Of a stretch of DNA of 64,000 nt, positions 42,985 through 52,099 are shown piece by piece; the first letter of the stretch is position 1; the number at the start of each line of letters is the position of its first letter. The notes beneath the pieces were generated by a model. The model was not told where the DNA came from. It searched no databases and saw only the letters and a list, made by a program, of their open reading frames with translations. Location of the stretch: positions 1 through 64,000 of the forward strand of contig JBBDYF010000267.1 of the NCBI GenBank assembly GCA_040901775.1, given 5' to 3'. The position numbers and the translations under genes are program-made. Source of the stretch: CAYLLN01 sp040901775 (lineage in GTDB: Bacteria; Planctomycetota; Planctomycetia; Pirellulales; Pirellulaceae).

Positions 42985-45789
42985 TTACCGATCGTTACCA
43001 GGCGGCGGGGGAGGCAATTCGATCGTCGGCGGCCGATCGACCTTGGGCAGTGGCGGCGGAAGTTCTTCCGCGCCGGGCTGCGGCGGCTTCGCTTTCAGCG
43101 CTTTTTGCCCGCCGCCAAAGAGATCGAAGAATGGCAACTCGATCTTCGGCTCTGCCGGCGTCCGCTGAATGTCGAGTTCGGCTCGGGCGATGATCCGATC
43201 GCCATCCTTGATCAGGTGCGCATCGACGCCGCGAAACCACTTGAGCAGCGGCGCTTCAAAATCTTCGGGAATCGACGCCAGGCTGTGATTGTCCCAGGCG
43301 GTCGAACGCCAGTATTGTAGTCCGTCCCTATTTTCCTTCAGCTCGTACTTCCCGCCCAGCGGACAGATCAATTGTGCGTCGAGCAGGTCTTCGGCAACTT
43401 GGCGGGCCTCGTCCACCGGTACGTGCAGTTGTTGGTTCAAAGTCTGCAGCAGTTGCGTATTGCCGGCCGAGGCTTCCAGCCCTCGCATGTAGTACAGGCC
43501 GTTGACCCAAGGCTCGAACTTCGCTTGCGACAGGTCGCCCACGTGCAGGCGAATCTGGGCCTCGGTTTCCGCCTCGGCCACACGCAGTTGGGGCGTCACT
43601 TCGGCCAGCAACTTCGGATCGAAGGCCAGCACGCTGAAGCCGGCCCCTTGCCGCCGCCACAAACCAAACGGCAGCCGCGAGAAGCCGTTTTCGTCCGGCA
43701 CGCTGCCGCCCAGGTTGAAAGGCAGGGCGTCCAGAAATCCCGCCGCCGGCCACGATCCAACGTAGCCCGGCGTGGTGCGGATCATCTGGAATGTCTTTAG
43801 CAAGCCCGTCGGCTGCAAATCGGCCAGCGGCGCCATGTCTTGAATGCCGAGAAACAAGTGATGCGGCGGGACCGACGGCAACAGCACGCCGCCGCGGGCC
43901 GAAACTTGCATCGAGACGATGTCGTTCTTGGCCGGAGTGACCAGTTCACGAGTGGGTGGCCCCAGGATCGAGAGCAACCAGCCGTACTTGGATTCGTCGA
44001 GCGGTGCCAGCTCGCCGTCGATCACCAGCCGCTCGCGATCGTCGTCGAGCGCGAAGCGCCGGATGCCGACCATCAAGGGATCCATCCGTCGCCAATCTTG
44101 GGCGTAGGCCGCGGTGAGCGACTGCACCCGCTCGGCTTCGGCGCGGGTGACGCCGCGAATGGCGACGTCGGGAATCGGCACAAAGTAGCCGCGCGCGCCG
44201 CGCCGCGAATCGAGCAATCCGTCGTCGGCGAGCAGCGGGCCGCTGCCATCGGGGCGGCGACCAAAGCCTCGCGGCAACAGTCCCGCCTCCACCAAGTCGT
44301 CCACGCTATCGCCGCGCACGTCTTCTCCCTGGGCGGCCAACCGGGCCAGTTGCAACAGTTCGATGTCGGTGACCGACTTCATTCGCCGTTCGAGTTCGAC
44401 CTGGTAGGCCGGGCTCAGCAGTCCCTGAAAAAAAGCCGCGGAAAAATAGACGAAAATGGTGTCTTGCCGATCGAGCGGCATCGCGTCGCGAGCCATGCGG
44501 AACTCGTCCGACGCGCCGAGCGAGCCCCGGCCATCGCTCACTTCCAGGAACCGCTCGACGATCGACCGCGACGTGGAGACCAGGTGATAGTCGCCATCGA
44601 CGGCATAGAACGACCGGACCCGATTGTCCGGCGTGGAGAGCAGCGAAACCTCGCGGCCCTCGATCGTCAGAATTTCTTCCGTCGCGCCGAATTCCTGCTC
44701 GCGCGCCAGGGCCCGCTTGCGCTGGCCCTGCAGATCGCTGCCGAGCACTTCGTTGCGGGCCTGAAAGAGCATGCCGATGGCGGCCCCCTCGTGGGTGAAA
44801 GTGTCGCGGCCAATGATCGCCACGTCGGCGATCACCCGATCGCCCAGCAGTTCGGCCAGCACGCTTTGTTCCAGCCCCAATTGCCGCTGCACCCGCTTGC
44901 TCATCGGGGCGATATAACTGCGCAGCGACACCATGCTGCTGATGTCGCCGCCGTATTCCTCGACCAGCCGGTTGAGCCACAGGTAGTTCGAAAATCGTCC
45001 GAAGCGGACGTAAAAGCACTCGTGCGGAACGTGCATGGCCAGCGGCTCGATTTCGGGCTGGGGCAGATCGGCGGGGAGCGGCAGCGGCGCCCAGCGTGCC
45101 GCGGGCGGCAAGGCAAGGTCGGCGGGTTCGCCAAAGTCGCCCCGGCCCAGCATCGTGTCGATCATCACCTCCGAACGGAGACGTTCCATGCTCAAGAGCA
45201 GTTCGACCGATTCGGTGGTGAGCGGCGGATTGTCGTCTGGCCGCAGGCGGTCGAGAAGCGGCGGTTCCAGCCCCAGACGACGGGAAAGCATCGTCGTCAG
45301 GTAGTCGTGAACGAGCGGCGGATGGTTGCCCGCAGCGCGTGCCTCGCGCGCGGTCGTGCTGTACTGACGCCACCAGGCGGTCAACTGCCGATCGAAAGCC
45401 CGCGGATTCGCGCGCACCGGTTGCAGCGAAAGCTCGATCGCGTCGGGCGTGTAAAGGGTAATCTCGAGCGGCGCTTCCCCGCGAAACAGAAAGTACACCG
45501 TCGCAGCGCCGGCGGGACGGTCGGTCGGATCCCCCAGCACTTGGCCAATCAGCCGGCCGAGGAGCCGCGTTCCCACGGCCGGATAGAGCACGCGGCCAGC
45601 GCGATCTTGAATGACCACCCGGTTGAGGTCGATGGCGACCTCGGGCCCGCTGACGGTGATTCGCGCCACGCCAAACGGCCGGCCGACGAAGGCCTCGCCT
45701 TCGACGCGGGCATAAGCGGCTGCTTGCAGGCTCGGCAGCACGGCGGCTGCCGCCAGCAGGGCGACCAACTGGGGTTGGCGAAGATTCAT
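42985..45789 (-). CDS. Large secreted protein, planctomycete-type (hypothetical)
   Basis: 934 residues. The signal peptide begins MNLRQPQLVALLAAAAVLPS. The N-terminal domain (RVEGEAFVGRPFGVARITVS) reads as beta-rich, and a long central section (TRLLGRLIGQVLGDPTDRPA) is mixed alpha/beta. The C terminus is proline-rich (ELPPPLPKVDRPPTIELPPP). There are many charged helices but no membrane segment after the signal. Not recognised. GGAAGGAG lies 6 bases before the ATG at 45789 (an upstream TTG at 45792 is possible). Confidence 0.68.
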   Translation of the reverse strand: MNLRQPQLVALLAAAAVLPSLQAAAYARVEGEAFVGRPFGVARITVSGPEVAIDLNRVVIQDRAGRVLYPAVGTRLLGRLIGQVLGDPTDRPAGAATVYFLFRGEAPLEITLYTPDAIELSLQPVRANPRAFDRQLTAWWRQYSTTAREARAAGNHPPLVHDYLTTMLSRRLGLEPPLLDRLRPDDNPPLTTESVELLLSMERLRSEVMIDTMLGRGDFGEPADLALPPAARWAPLPLPADLPQPEIEPLAMHVPHECFYVRFGRFSNYLWLNRLVEEYGGDISSMVSLRSYIAPMSKRVQRQLGLEQSVLAELLGDRVIADVAIIGRDTFTHEGAAIGMLFQARNEVLGSDLQGQRKRALAREQEFGATEEILTIEGREVSLLSTPDNRVRSFYAVDGDYHLVSTSRSIVERFLEVSDGRGSLGASDEFRMARDAMPLDRQDTIFVYFSAAFFQGLLSPAYQVELERRMKSVTDIELLQLARLAAQGEDVRGDSVDDLVEAGLLPRGFGRRPDGSGPLLADDGLLDSRRGARGYFVPIPDVAIRGVTRAEAERVQSLTAAYAQDWRRMDPLMVGIRRFALDDDRERLVIDGELAPLDESKYGWLLSILGPPTRELVTPAKNDIVSMQVSARGGVLLPSVPPHHLFLGIQDMAPLADLQPTGLLKTFQMIRTTPGYVGSWPAAGFLDALPFNLGGSVPDENGFSRLPFGLWRRQGAGFSVLAFDPKLLAEVTPQLRVAEAETEAQIRLHVGDLSQAKFEPWVNGLYYMRGLEASAGNTQLLQTLNQQLHVPVDEARQVAEDLLDAQLICPLGGKYELKENRDGLQYWRSTAWDNHSLASIPEDFEAPLLKWFRGVDAHLIKDGDRIIARAELDIQRTPAEPKIELPFFDLFGGGQKALKAKPPQPGAEELPPPLPKVDRPPTIELPPPPPGNDR

Positions 45790-46079
45790 CAACTGCTCCT
45801 TCCGATCCGGATAGGCGGTACATACCGGTCAGGAAAAAACGGATTGTTATTCCGCCTTTCCAGAGTCCGATTTCAAGCGGAGGGCTCTGGGTTAGGCAAC
45901 ATTGTACCCCCCGACGCGAATGCAGGATGCCGGGGAACCGGTCCCCGGATCACGAAGCAACCGTTGCGCCGTAAAAACTCGACAAAGCGTCTGGATTTCC
46001 GTTACAGTGAGCCGCAGCGCGGTGCTGGCGCGGGCCAGCGGCCCGGAATCGCGACGGAAGGTCTGCAAAGGCATCCCGA
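45790..46079. promoter_or_regulatory. Divergent promoter region
   Basis: 290 bases between the secreted-protein gene and the giant membrane-protein gene. For the plus-strand gene, TCGACA (45979-45984), an 18-base spacer and TACAGT (46003-46008) form a possible promoter, about 70 bases before the ATG. Nothing else is recognised. Confidence 0.35.
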
Positions 46080-49000
46080 ATGGGCGACGAACTTCTGGCC
46101 TTTTTGTGCGGGCTCGCCTTTTTCCTGGTCGTCGTCACCGTCGTCGGCCACTTGCTGTGGCTGCTCGCTGCCGCCATTTTCCGCTCGATTAGCGGCGAAC
46201 TACGGCCCCAACCAGTATCTACCGGGAGACAGTGCGCCCAGTGCGGGGCCGCGGCGAGCGTGCAGGGGGGCCGCTGCACGGCTTGCGGCGCGGTGCCGGC
46301 GATCGTGCCAGGAGAGGCGCAGCGCGAAGAGCTAAAGAGCACGGCCCGGCAATTATGGCGGCTGCTATGGGAGCGCCGCATCTCGCAGCGGCAATACGAC
46401 GAGATGATGGTTCCCGTCATGGCCGATTTGTCGCGGCAGGCCGTGCTGCCACCCGCGACATTGCCGATCAACGCCGACGACAGCATCGTCGATGCGCAAC
46501 TCGTCGAAACACCCGCGCCAATAGCCGGGACCGAACCTGGTCCCGGAGTGCCGCCAGGAATGCCTCTACCGCGAAAGCCCACGGCTCGGCAGGAGCCTCG
46601 CCCTCCCGAGTTACCTCCCCCCGTCTTTGTTGAGCCTCCCCGGCCGGCCCGCTCGCTGGCCGACATGCTGCAGAGCTTCATGGAGGAGAGCAACATTCGC
46701 TGGGGAGAAATCCTGGCGGCCCTGCTGATTGTGCTCAGTTCCGTCGGGCTGGTGATCAGCCTGCGAAACCAGCTCAAATCCATTCCCTATTTTCCGGCGC
46801 TCTTGTTTACGGTCTTCACGGTTTCGTTCCACGGCGCGGGAATCTATACGCTGCGCCGCTGGAACCTGCACGCGGTCAGCCGCGTCATTCTGATCATCTC
46901 GCTGCTCTTGGTGCCGCTCACCTTTAGCGCGGCGGTGGTGATGTCGGGCTCGGGCGAGTCGCAGCGGGCCGTGACCGACCCGCTGTTTCTGGCGGCTCTG
47001 GTCGTGGGGACGGCAATTTTTGCTTGGGTTACGCTTTCGGCCAGCGGCGAACTGGTCGGCGAAGGCAAATGGCGGCTCGCCATCGGCGTGCTCGGCTGCT
47101 CGCTTTCGCAGGTGGCTATTCAGCGGATCGACCTGGCCACGCTCGGTTTCTGGGGGTTGCATCTGGCCGCCGGCATTCCGCTGGCTTGCTTTTTGGCCGC
47201 GACCGGCGGGCAACTGCTCCGTTGGCGCGCCGCGCCGCAACTTTCCCGCCGGCGAACGAATCAGATCTTCCTGGTGCTGGGAATCGCACTCTTTGCCCTG
47301 CTGGCGCCGCTGGCGCTGTTGCTGATGCGGGCCGAACCTCGCTGGTTTACCGCTGCCCGGCTGAGCCCCGCTCTGAGCCTGGCCGCCGCCATGATTTTGG
47401 CGCTGGGACTGTTGGTGCATCGCCGCACGACGGCCCGCGACCTGGCGACGTTGCAAACCGCCGGCACCGCCATTGGGTTCTGCGGCGGCTTTTTGCTGCT
47501 GGTGCTGGTCGGCCTGGCCTGGCCCGAACCCGAACTGCTGTGCGCCGTGGGCATCGTCAATGCCCTGGTCCTGTTTGGCTTGGCGATTGGCGGACGGCTG
47601 GATTGGCTGCACGCGCCGGCGATCGCTTGCGCCGCCTTGGCCGCGGTGATCGGGCTGCACCTGGCGCAGGGTCACTTCGCTGATCGTAGTGCGCTGGCAA
47701 TTCGAATCCTCGAAGCGACCTTGATGGCCCGCACCAGCCTGCTGCTCACTGGGCTGGCAGCGCTGGCGGGCATGCTGGCCGAATGGCTGCGGCGTCAGCA
47801 GCGCGAGGAATCGACCGTCTGGCTGGCCGGCGCGGCCGTTCTTTCGATCCTGAGCATCGCGATTGCGGCCGTCGCCGGTTTCGTTCCCATCCGCGGCTGG
47901 CAGCAAGACGCCGACCTGGCGGCACCGCTGATCGTGCTTTATGGCGTGGCATTCATCTTTGCCGGCCCCCTGACCCGGCGGCCTGCCCTCGTTGCTACCG
48001 GCTCATTTCTGCTCTGGGCAGGATTGGTGCAGGCGACGACTTTCAATACGACCATTCGCACCGCGCTCGCCGCGCAAAACCTGCTCCCCGAGCGGAGCAT
48101 TTTGGTGGCGACGTTGCTGCACGCGGCGATCACCGCGGGAATCGCCCTCGCCGCCGTCGGTCGGCAGATCGCTGCCGGCCGCGCACAATTTCGCCGCTGG
48201 GAGCATTCCGAGCGCGCGGAACATTTGGTTTGGCCTTTGTCGGCTGGAGCGGCAGTTTCGCTGCTCGCCGTGCTACCAGCAATCTGCTGGGTCTGGAACG
48301 GCGAGCTCGCCTGGCATTCGGCTTATGCGCTGTCGGCCGCCGCGGCTTGGGGGGCTGTCGCCCTGGCACAGCGCTGGAAGTGGGCTGTGTCGGGATTGCA
48401 AGCGATGCTGGTCCTGGCCCCGGCACTGTTGGCCGCCGATGCCTGGCAGGCCCATCGCGCCAACGATCCGTGGTGGGGAGCCCAGCATCTGGATTTGCAG
48501 TTGATCCAGCTCGCCCTGGCCGCGATCTTTTGGAGCGCCACCCGCCGCCTGTCTAGCCGCAGCGAGCTCGCACGCGATCTGCTGACTGCGCCGTGGCCCG
48601 CGGTCGATCAGGTATTGCTCGGCTTCGCGACCCTCGCCACGCCAGCGCTGTGTTTTCTTTGGTCGCTGAACGACCTGGCCGGGGAACTTGGTTTTGACGC
48701 CTCGTATCGCGCGGCTGGATTTCCTGGCACTGAGTTATCATCGCTCGTCGGACGCGGATTCGTATTGCTGCTGGTTTTGCTGCTGGCCCTCGTGGCTTGC
48801 TGCTGGGAGCGCGTGACGGCCGCGGCCTTAATTGGCCTGGGAATTGCCTCGTTCGCCGCGGTCTTTCTGATTGCCCAATTCTGGGACGAGACCGACGCCG
48901 TCGCCTCCGCCGTCCGTTGGGCAGCCGGCGGCTATGCCCTCGCCTGGGCTCTGCCATTCGTCTTTCGCCGGCAGCTTGCCATTGGCGCCAAGCGGCTGGC

Positions 49001-52000
49001 GTGGTTGCGCTGGGAACGAAAAACTGCCGCCAGGGGAACGCCGCCACTGACGTTCTCACTGGGTCTGGCGCAGTGGTACTGCTTCCAGCCGCTGCTGCTC
49101 GGCGGCGTGACGGTTCTGGCACTCGCCACGCTCGCCGTCGCGCAAATCGCCAGCGGAGTGCCGCTGCGTGGGCCGGGGATCGGCTCGATCTTTCACCAGA
49201 TCGGTCCCACTGCATCCTACGCGGGGCCGCTGCTGGCGCTGGTCGCCGTTTTGCTGGCTTACGCGGTTCGCGAGCGGCAGGCGGGATTCGCCCTGGGGGG
49301 CTCGGCCGTCTTTCAACTTGCCGCGAACCTGGCGTTCCTGTTGTATGTGACCACGACGCCGGCCTTGCCCCCGGCCATTCGCTGGATCGAGTGGCTGCAA
49401 TGGAACTCGATCGCGGCAGGAGCGTATGCATTGGTCTGGCTGGGCCTGCGGCGCTGGATACCTGGCGGACGAATCCTGCTCGACGTGCAGACGGTCGCGA
49501 GCGCCGCTCTCACGTTCTGCCTCGCGGCGTGGGGGGTGCAAGCGATTGCCATCCATCCACTCACTCCACCGCCCGAAACGGCCCAGATCGGAGCATGGCT
49601 CAGTTATGCCGCACTCGCGCTGGCGAGCGCAGGCATCGGCTGGCAATTCGCGCCGCGACTGAAGCACGCCGGCGATCTGGCGGTATGTTTGGCCACCGCG
49701 CTCGTTCCGCTGGTTGCTTGCTCGCTCGACGCACGAGACACGGCGCGCCACTGGTATGCCTACCACACGCTGCTGTGCGGCTGGCTGGCCCTGGGAATGC
49801 TGGCGACCGCGGCCATTGCGATGCGGCGCTATGTGACTCAATTCACCGCAGCACCCAGCCACGTTTTGGCAGCGATCCTCGCCACTCTTGTGACCCTGCT
49901 CGCCATTTGGGGCGCGAGCCGCGACCCCGGCCAGCCCTGGTGGTCGTTCGGGGCCACGCTGGGCGTGCTGGCCACGATCGGGACGCTAGGCATCGTCCGC
50001 CGCAGCCAGCCGTACGCCTATGGCTCGGTCGCACTGGCGGGACTGGGGGTGATTCTGTTCTGGGTCGGCTCGCGTAGCAGTCTCTGGTACGGACTAGGGC
50101 TGGACAGCCTGCCCGCGATTGCCGAACAAGCCCTGCTGGCGATGATCGTGGTCGCCGGATTCTGGCTCGGCCTCGAAATCCGTGCCCAGCGGCGCGAGGA
50201 TGCTTCGTTCGACCGGCTTTGGCCTGGCTCGGGAATCCATGCCACGCTGATCGTGATTGGATTCCCTCTGTATGCGCTGTGGCGGCTGGCAAACGCCGCC
50301 TGGTCGTCAGAACCCTTGAGCATGCAGCCGCGGGATGTGGTGGCGATCGCTGTGGTGGTTTCGTGGGGACTACTGATCGCGGGCACGCTCTGGGACCGGC
50401 GGGCGATGTTCGCACTTCCCATGCTGTATCTGGGCGGTTTGTGCGTCTCGCTGCTGGCGATCGAGCTCTGCCAGCCGCTGTTTGCGCCGCCCGGCGAGCG
50501 GTTGGCCGTGCTGCTGCTCGCCCTGGCGGTGCAGGCAGCCTTTGCCGGGCAACTGTGGAGCTACGGAGCGAACCTTTCGGTCCTTGGCGCGCGGCTGGAC
50601 ATTTCCGATCCCATCGGCGGCCTGGCCCGCACCGAGCGCTGGCTGCCGCCGGTCAATCTGGCGCTCGCCGCCCTCGTGTGCCTGGGAGCGTTGCCGCTGG
50701 TGCTCAATCTAGACCGGCTCGAGCTGCGCGTCGTGGCGGCCTGGGCGCCGGCCGTCGCCGCCTGGGGAGTTCTCTGTCTCGCTCAACAGCGGCGGCGCGA
50801 TGCCTTGCAATTGACCGCGCTATTGCTCGCCGGATTGACGGCCGTGTATCTCGGCTGGGCGCAGCTCGATCCCGACGAAGCGGCCCAGACCTGGGGGCTG
50901 AGCCGCGCGTTTCGCCTGTTGATGGTGCTGGCCGCGGCGACGTTCGCCTATGGCCTGGTTTTGCCCCGGTTCTTGCTGACCGCCGGCTCGTGGCACATGG
51001 CCACGCGGCGGGCGGGCTTTGCGTCGGGCGTGGCGGCGATGGCCACATTCATTGCCGTGCTCGCTTTGGAAGTGATGCTGTTCCAGCCCGGCGTCGATGC
51101 GCCGATCGACGGCGTGCAGGTGGCGGCCATTGCCGTGGTGCTGGTGGGCCTGATTGCGGGCCTGTTGTCGCTGGCTTTGCTGCCCGAGTGGAAAGAGGAC
51201 GCAGCGTCCAGCCAACTGCAACGCCAGGCGTATGTCTATGCGGCCGAAGCGACCGGAGCGCTGCTCTTTGCGCATCTTTACATCTGCCGGCCGACCTGGT
51301 TCGACACGGCGCTGCGTCCCTACTGGCCGTTGATCGTCATGGGCATCGCCTTTGCCGGCGTTGGCCTGAGCGAGCTGTGCCACCGCTTTCGCATCCGCGT
51401 GCTGGCCGAGCCGCTGGAGCGCACCGGCGCTCTATTGCCGCTCTTGCCGGTGCTGGGAGTTTGGATCGTCTCGGCCCGAACCGAATACTCGCTGCTGCTG
51501 TTGGTCGTGGGACTGCTGTACCTCGTTCTGAGCGTCACGCGCAAAAGCTGGGCCGCCTTGATCGCCGCGGCCCTGGCAGGCAACGGCGCGCTGTGGGCCT
51601 TGCTCGATCGCACGAGGTTCGACGTCGCCAGCAACCCGCAGTTCTGGCTGATTCCTCCGGCCCTCTCGGTGCTGGCCGCGGCTCAGCTCAACCGGAGTCG
51701 CCTGCCGCCGCCAACCCTGGCCGCGATTCGCTACCTGGCGACGATCGTCATCTATCTCAGCTCGACGAGCGAGATTTTCATTCGCGGCGTGGGCGAGAGC
51801 CTGTGGCCGCCAATGATTTTGGCTGGCCTTTCGGTGGCGGGAGCTATGCTGGGGATCATGCTCCGCATCCGGGCATTTTTGTACCTCGGCTCGTCCTTTA
51901 CGTTGCTGGCCCTGATTACGATGGTCTGGCACGCCTCGCGGGCGATCGAGCACGTCTGGCCCTGGTGGGCGTTTGGCATCGGCCTGGGGATCGCCATCCT

Positions 52001-52079
52001 GGTGCTGTTTGGCGTGTTCGAGAAGAAGCGGCCAGAAGTGCTGGCCCTGATCGGGCGACTGCGGCAGTGGGAACAGTGA
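46080..52079 (+). CDS. Giant polytopic membrane protein (1999 aa) with N-terminal zinc ribbon
   Basis: A membrane segment (LAFLCGLAFFLVVVTVVGHL) precedes a zinc ribbon (Cys52, Cys55, Cys66, Cys69: QCAQCG and RCTACG). A linker follows with DEMMVPVMADLSRQAV and a proline-rich stretch. From about residue 200 to the end, hydrophobic segments alternate with short loops nearly without interruption, about fifty in all. I know no characterised family of this shape; DUF2339/DUF2157-like proteins are the nearest concept. It may be a transporter, a lipid-handling protein or a scaffold. Single gene, not obviously coupled to neighbours. Confidence 0.7.
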   Translation: MGDELLAFLCGLAFFLVVVTVVGHLLWLLAAAIFRSISGELRPQPVSTGRQCAQCGAAASVQGGRCTACGAVPAIVPGEAQREELKSTARQLWRLLWERRISQRQYDEMMVPVMADLSRQAVLPPATLPINADDSIVDAQLVETPAPIAGTEPGPGVPPGMPLPRKPTARQEPRPPELPPPVFVEPPRPARSLADMLQSFMEESNIRWGEILAALLIVLSSVGLVISLRNQLKSIPYFPALLFTVFTVSFHGAGIYTLRRWNLHAVSRVILIISLLLVPLTFSAAVVMSGSGESQRAVTDPLFLAALVVGTAIFAWVTLSASGELVGEGKWRLAIGVLGCSLSQVAIQRIDLATLGFWGLHLAAGIPLACFLAATGGQLLRWRAAPQLSRRRTNQIFLVLGIALFALLAPLALLLMRAEPRWFTAARLSPALSLAAAMILALGLLVHRRTTARDLATLQTAGTAIGFCGGFLLLVLVGLAWPEPELLCAVGIVNALVLFGLAIGGRLDWLHAPAIACAALAAVIGLHLAQGHFADRSALAIRILEATLMARTSLLLTGLAALAGMLAEWLRRQQREESTVWLAGAAVLSILSIAIAAVAGFVPIRGWQQDADLAAPLIVLYGVAFIFAGPLTRRPALVATGSFLLWAGLVQATTFNTTIRTALAAQNLLPERSILVATLLHAAITAGIALAAVGRQIAAGRAQFRRWEHSERAEHLVWPLSAGAAVSLLAVLPAICWVWNGELAWHSAYALSAAAAWGAVALAQRWKWAVSGLQAMLVLAPALLAADAWQAHRANDPWWGAQHLDLQLIQLALAAIFWSATRRLSSRSELARDLLTAPWPAVDQVLLGFATLATPALCFLWSLNDLAGELGFDASYRAAGFPGTELSSLVGRGFVLLLVLLLALVACCWERVTAAALIGLGIASFAAVFLIAQFWDETDAVASAVRWAAGGYALAWALPFVFRRQLAIGAKRLAWLRWERKTAARGTPPLTFSLGLAQWYCFQPLLLGGVTVLALATLAVAQIASGVPLRGPGIGSIFHQIGPTASYAGPLLALVAVLLAYAVRERQAGFALGGSAVFQLAANLAFLLYVTTTPALPPAIRWIEWLQWNSIAAGAYALVWLGLRRWIPGGRILLDVQTVASAALTFCLAAWGVQAIAIHPLTPPPETAQIGAWLSYAALALASAGIGWQFAPRLKHAGDLAVCLATALVPLVACSLDARDTARHWYAYHTLLCGWLALGMLATAAIAMRRYVTQFTAAPSHVLAAILATLVTLLAIWGASRDPGQPWWSFGATLGVLATIGTLGIVRRSQPYAYGSVALAGLGVILFWVGSRSSLWYGLGLDSLPAIAEQALLAMIVVAGFWLGLEIRAQRREDASFDRLWPGSGIHATLIVIGFPLYALWRLANAAWSSEPLSMQPRDVVAIAVVVSWGLLIAGTLWDRRAMFALPMLYLGGLCVSLLAIELCQPLFAPPGERLAVLLLALAVQAAFAGQLWSYGANLSVLGARLDISDPIGGLARTERWLPPVNLALAALVCLGALPLVLNLDRLELRVVAAWAPAVAAWGVLCLAQQRRRDALQLTALLLAGLTAVYLGWAQLDPDEAAQTWGLSRAFRLLMVLAAATFAYGLVLPRFLLTAGSWHMATRRAGFASGVAAMATFIAVLALEVMLFQPGVDAPIDGVQVAAIAVVLVGLIAGLLSLALLPEWKEDAASSQLQRQAYVYAAEATGALLFAHLYICRPTWFDTALRPYWPLIVMGIAFAGVGLSELCHRFRIRVLAEPLERTGALLPLLPVLGVWIVSARTEYSLLLLVVGLLYLVLSVTRKSWAALIAAALAGNGALWALLDRTRFDVASNPQFWLIPPALSVLAAAQLNRSRLPPPTLAAIRYLATIVIYLSSTSEIFIRGVGESLWPPMILAGLSVAGAMLGIMLRIRAFLYLGSSFTLLALITMVWHASRAIEHVWPWWAFGIGLGIAILVLFGVFEKKRPEVLALIGRLRQWEQ

Positions 52080-52099
52080 GTTGCGTTTTCCTCTACTGC

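Noticed and set aside
43840..46335. 831-residue plus-strand ORF opposite the 934-residue gene
   Set aside because: Shadow; no signal or motif, and it runs into the giant membrane-protein gene in another frame.
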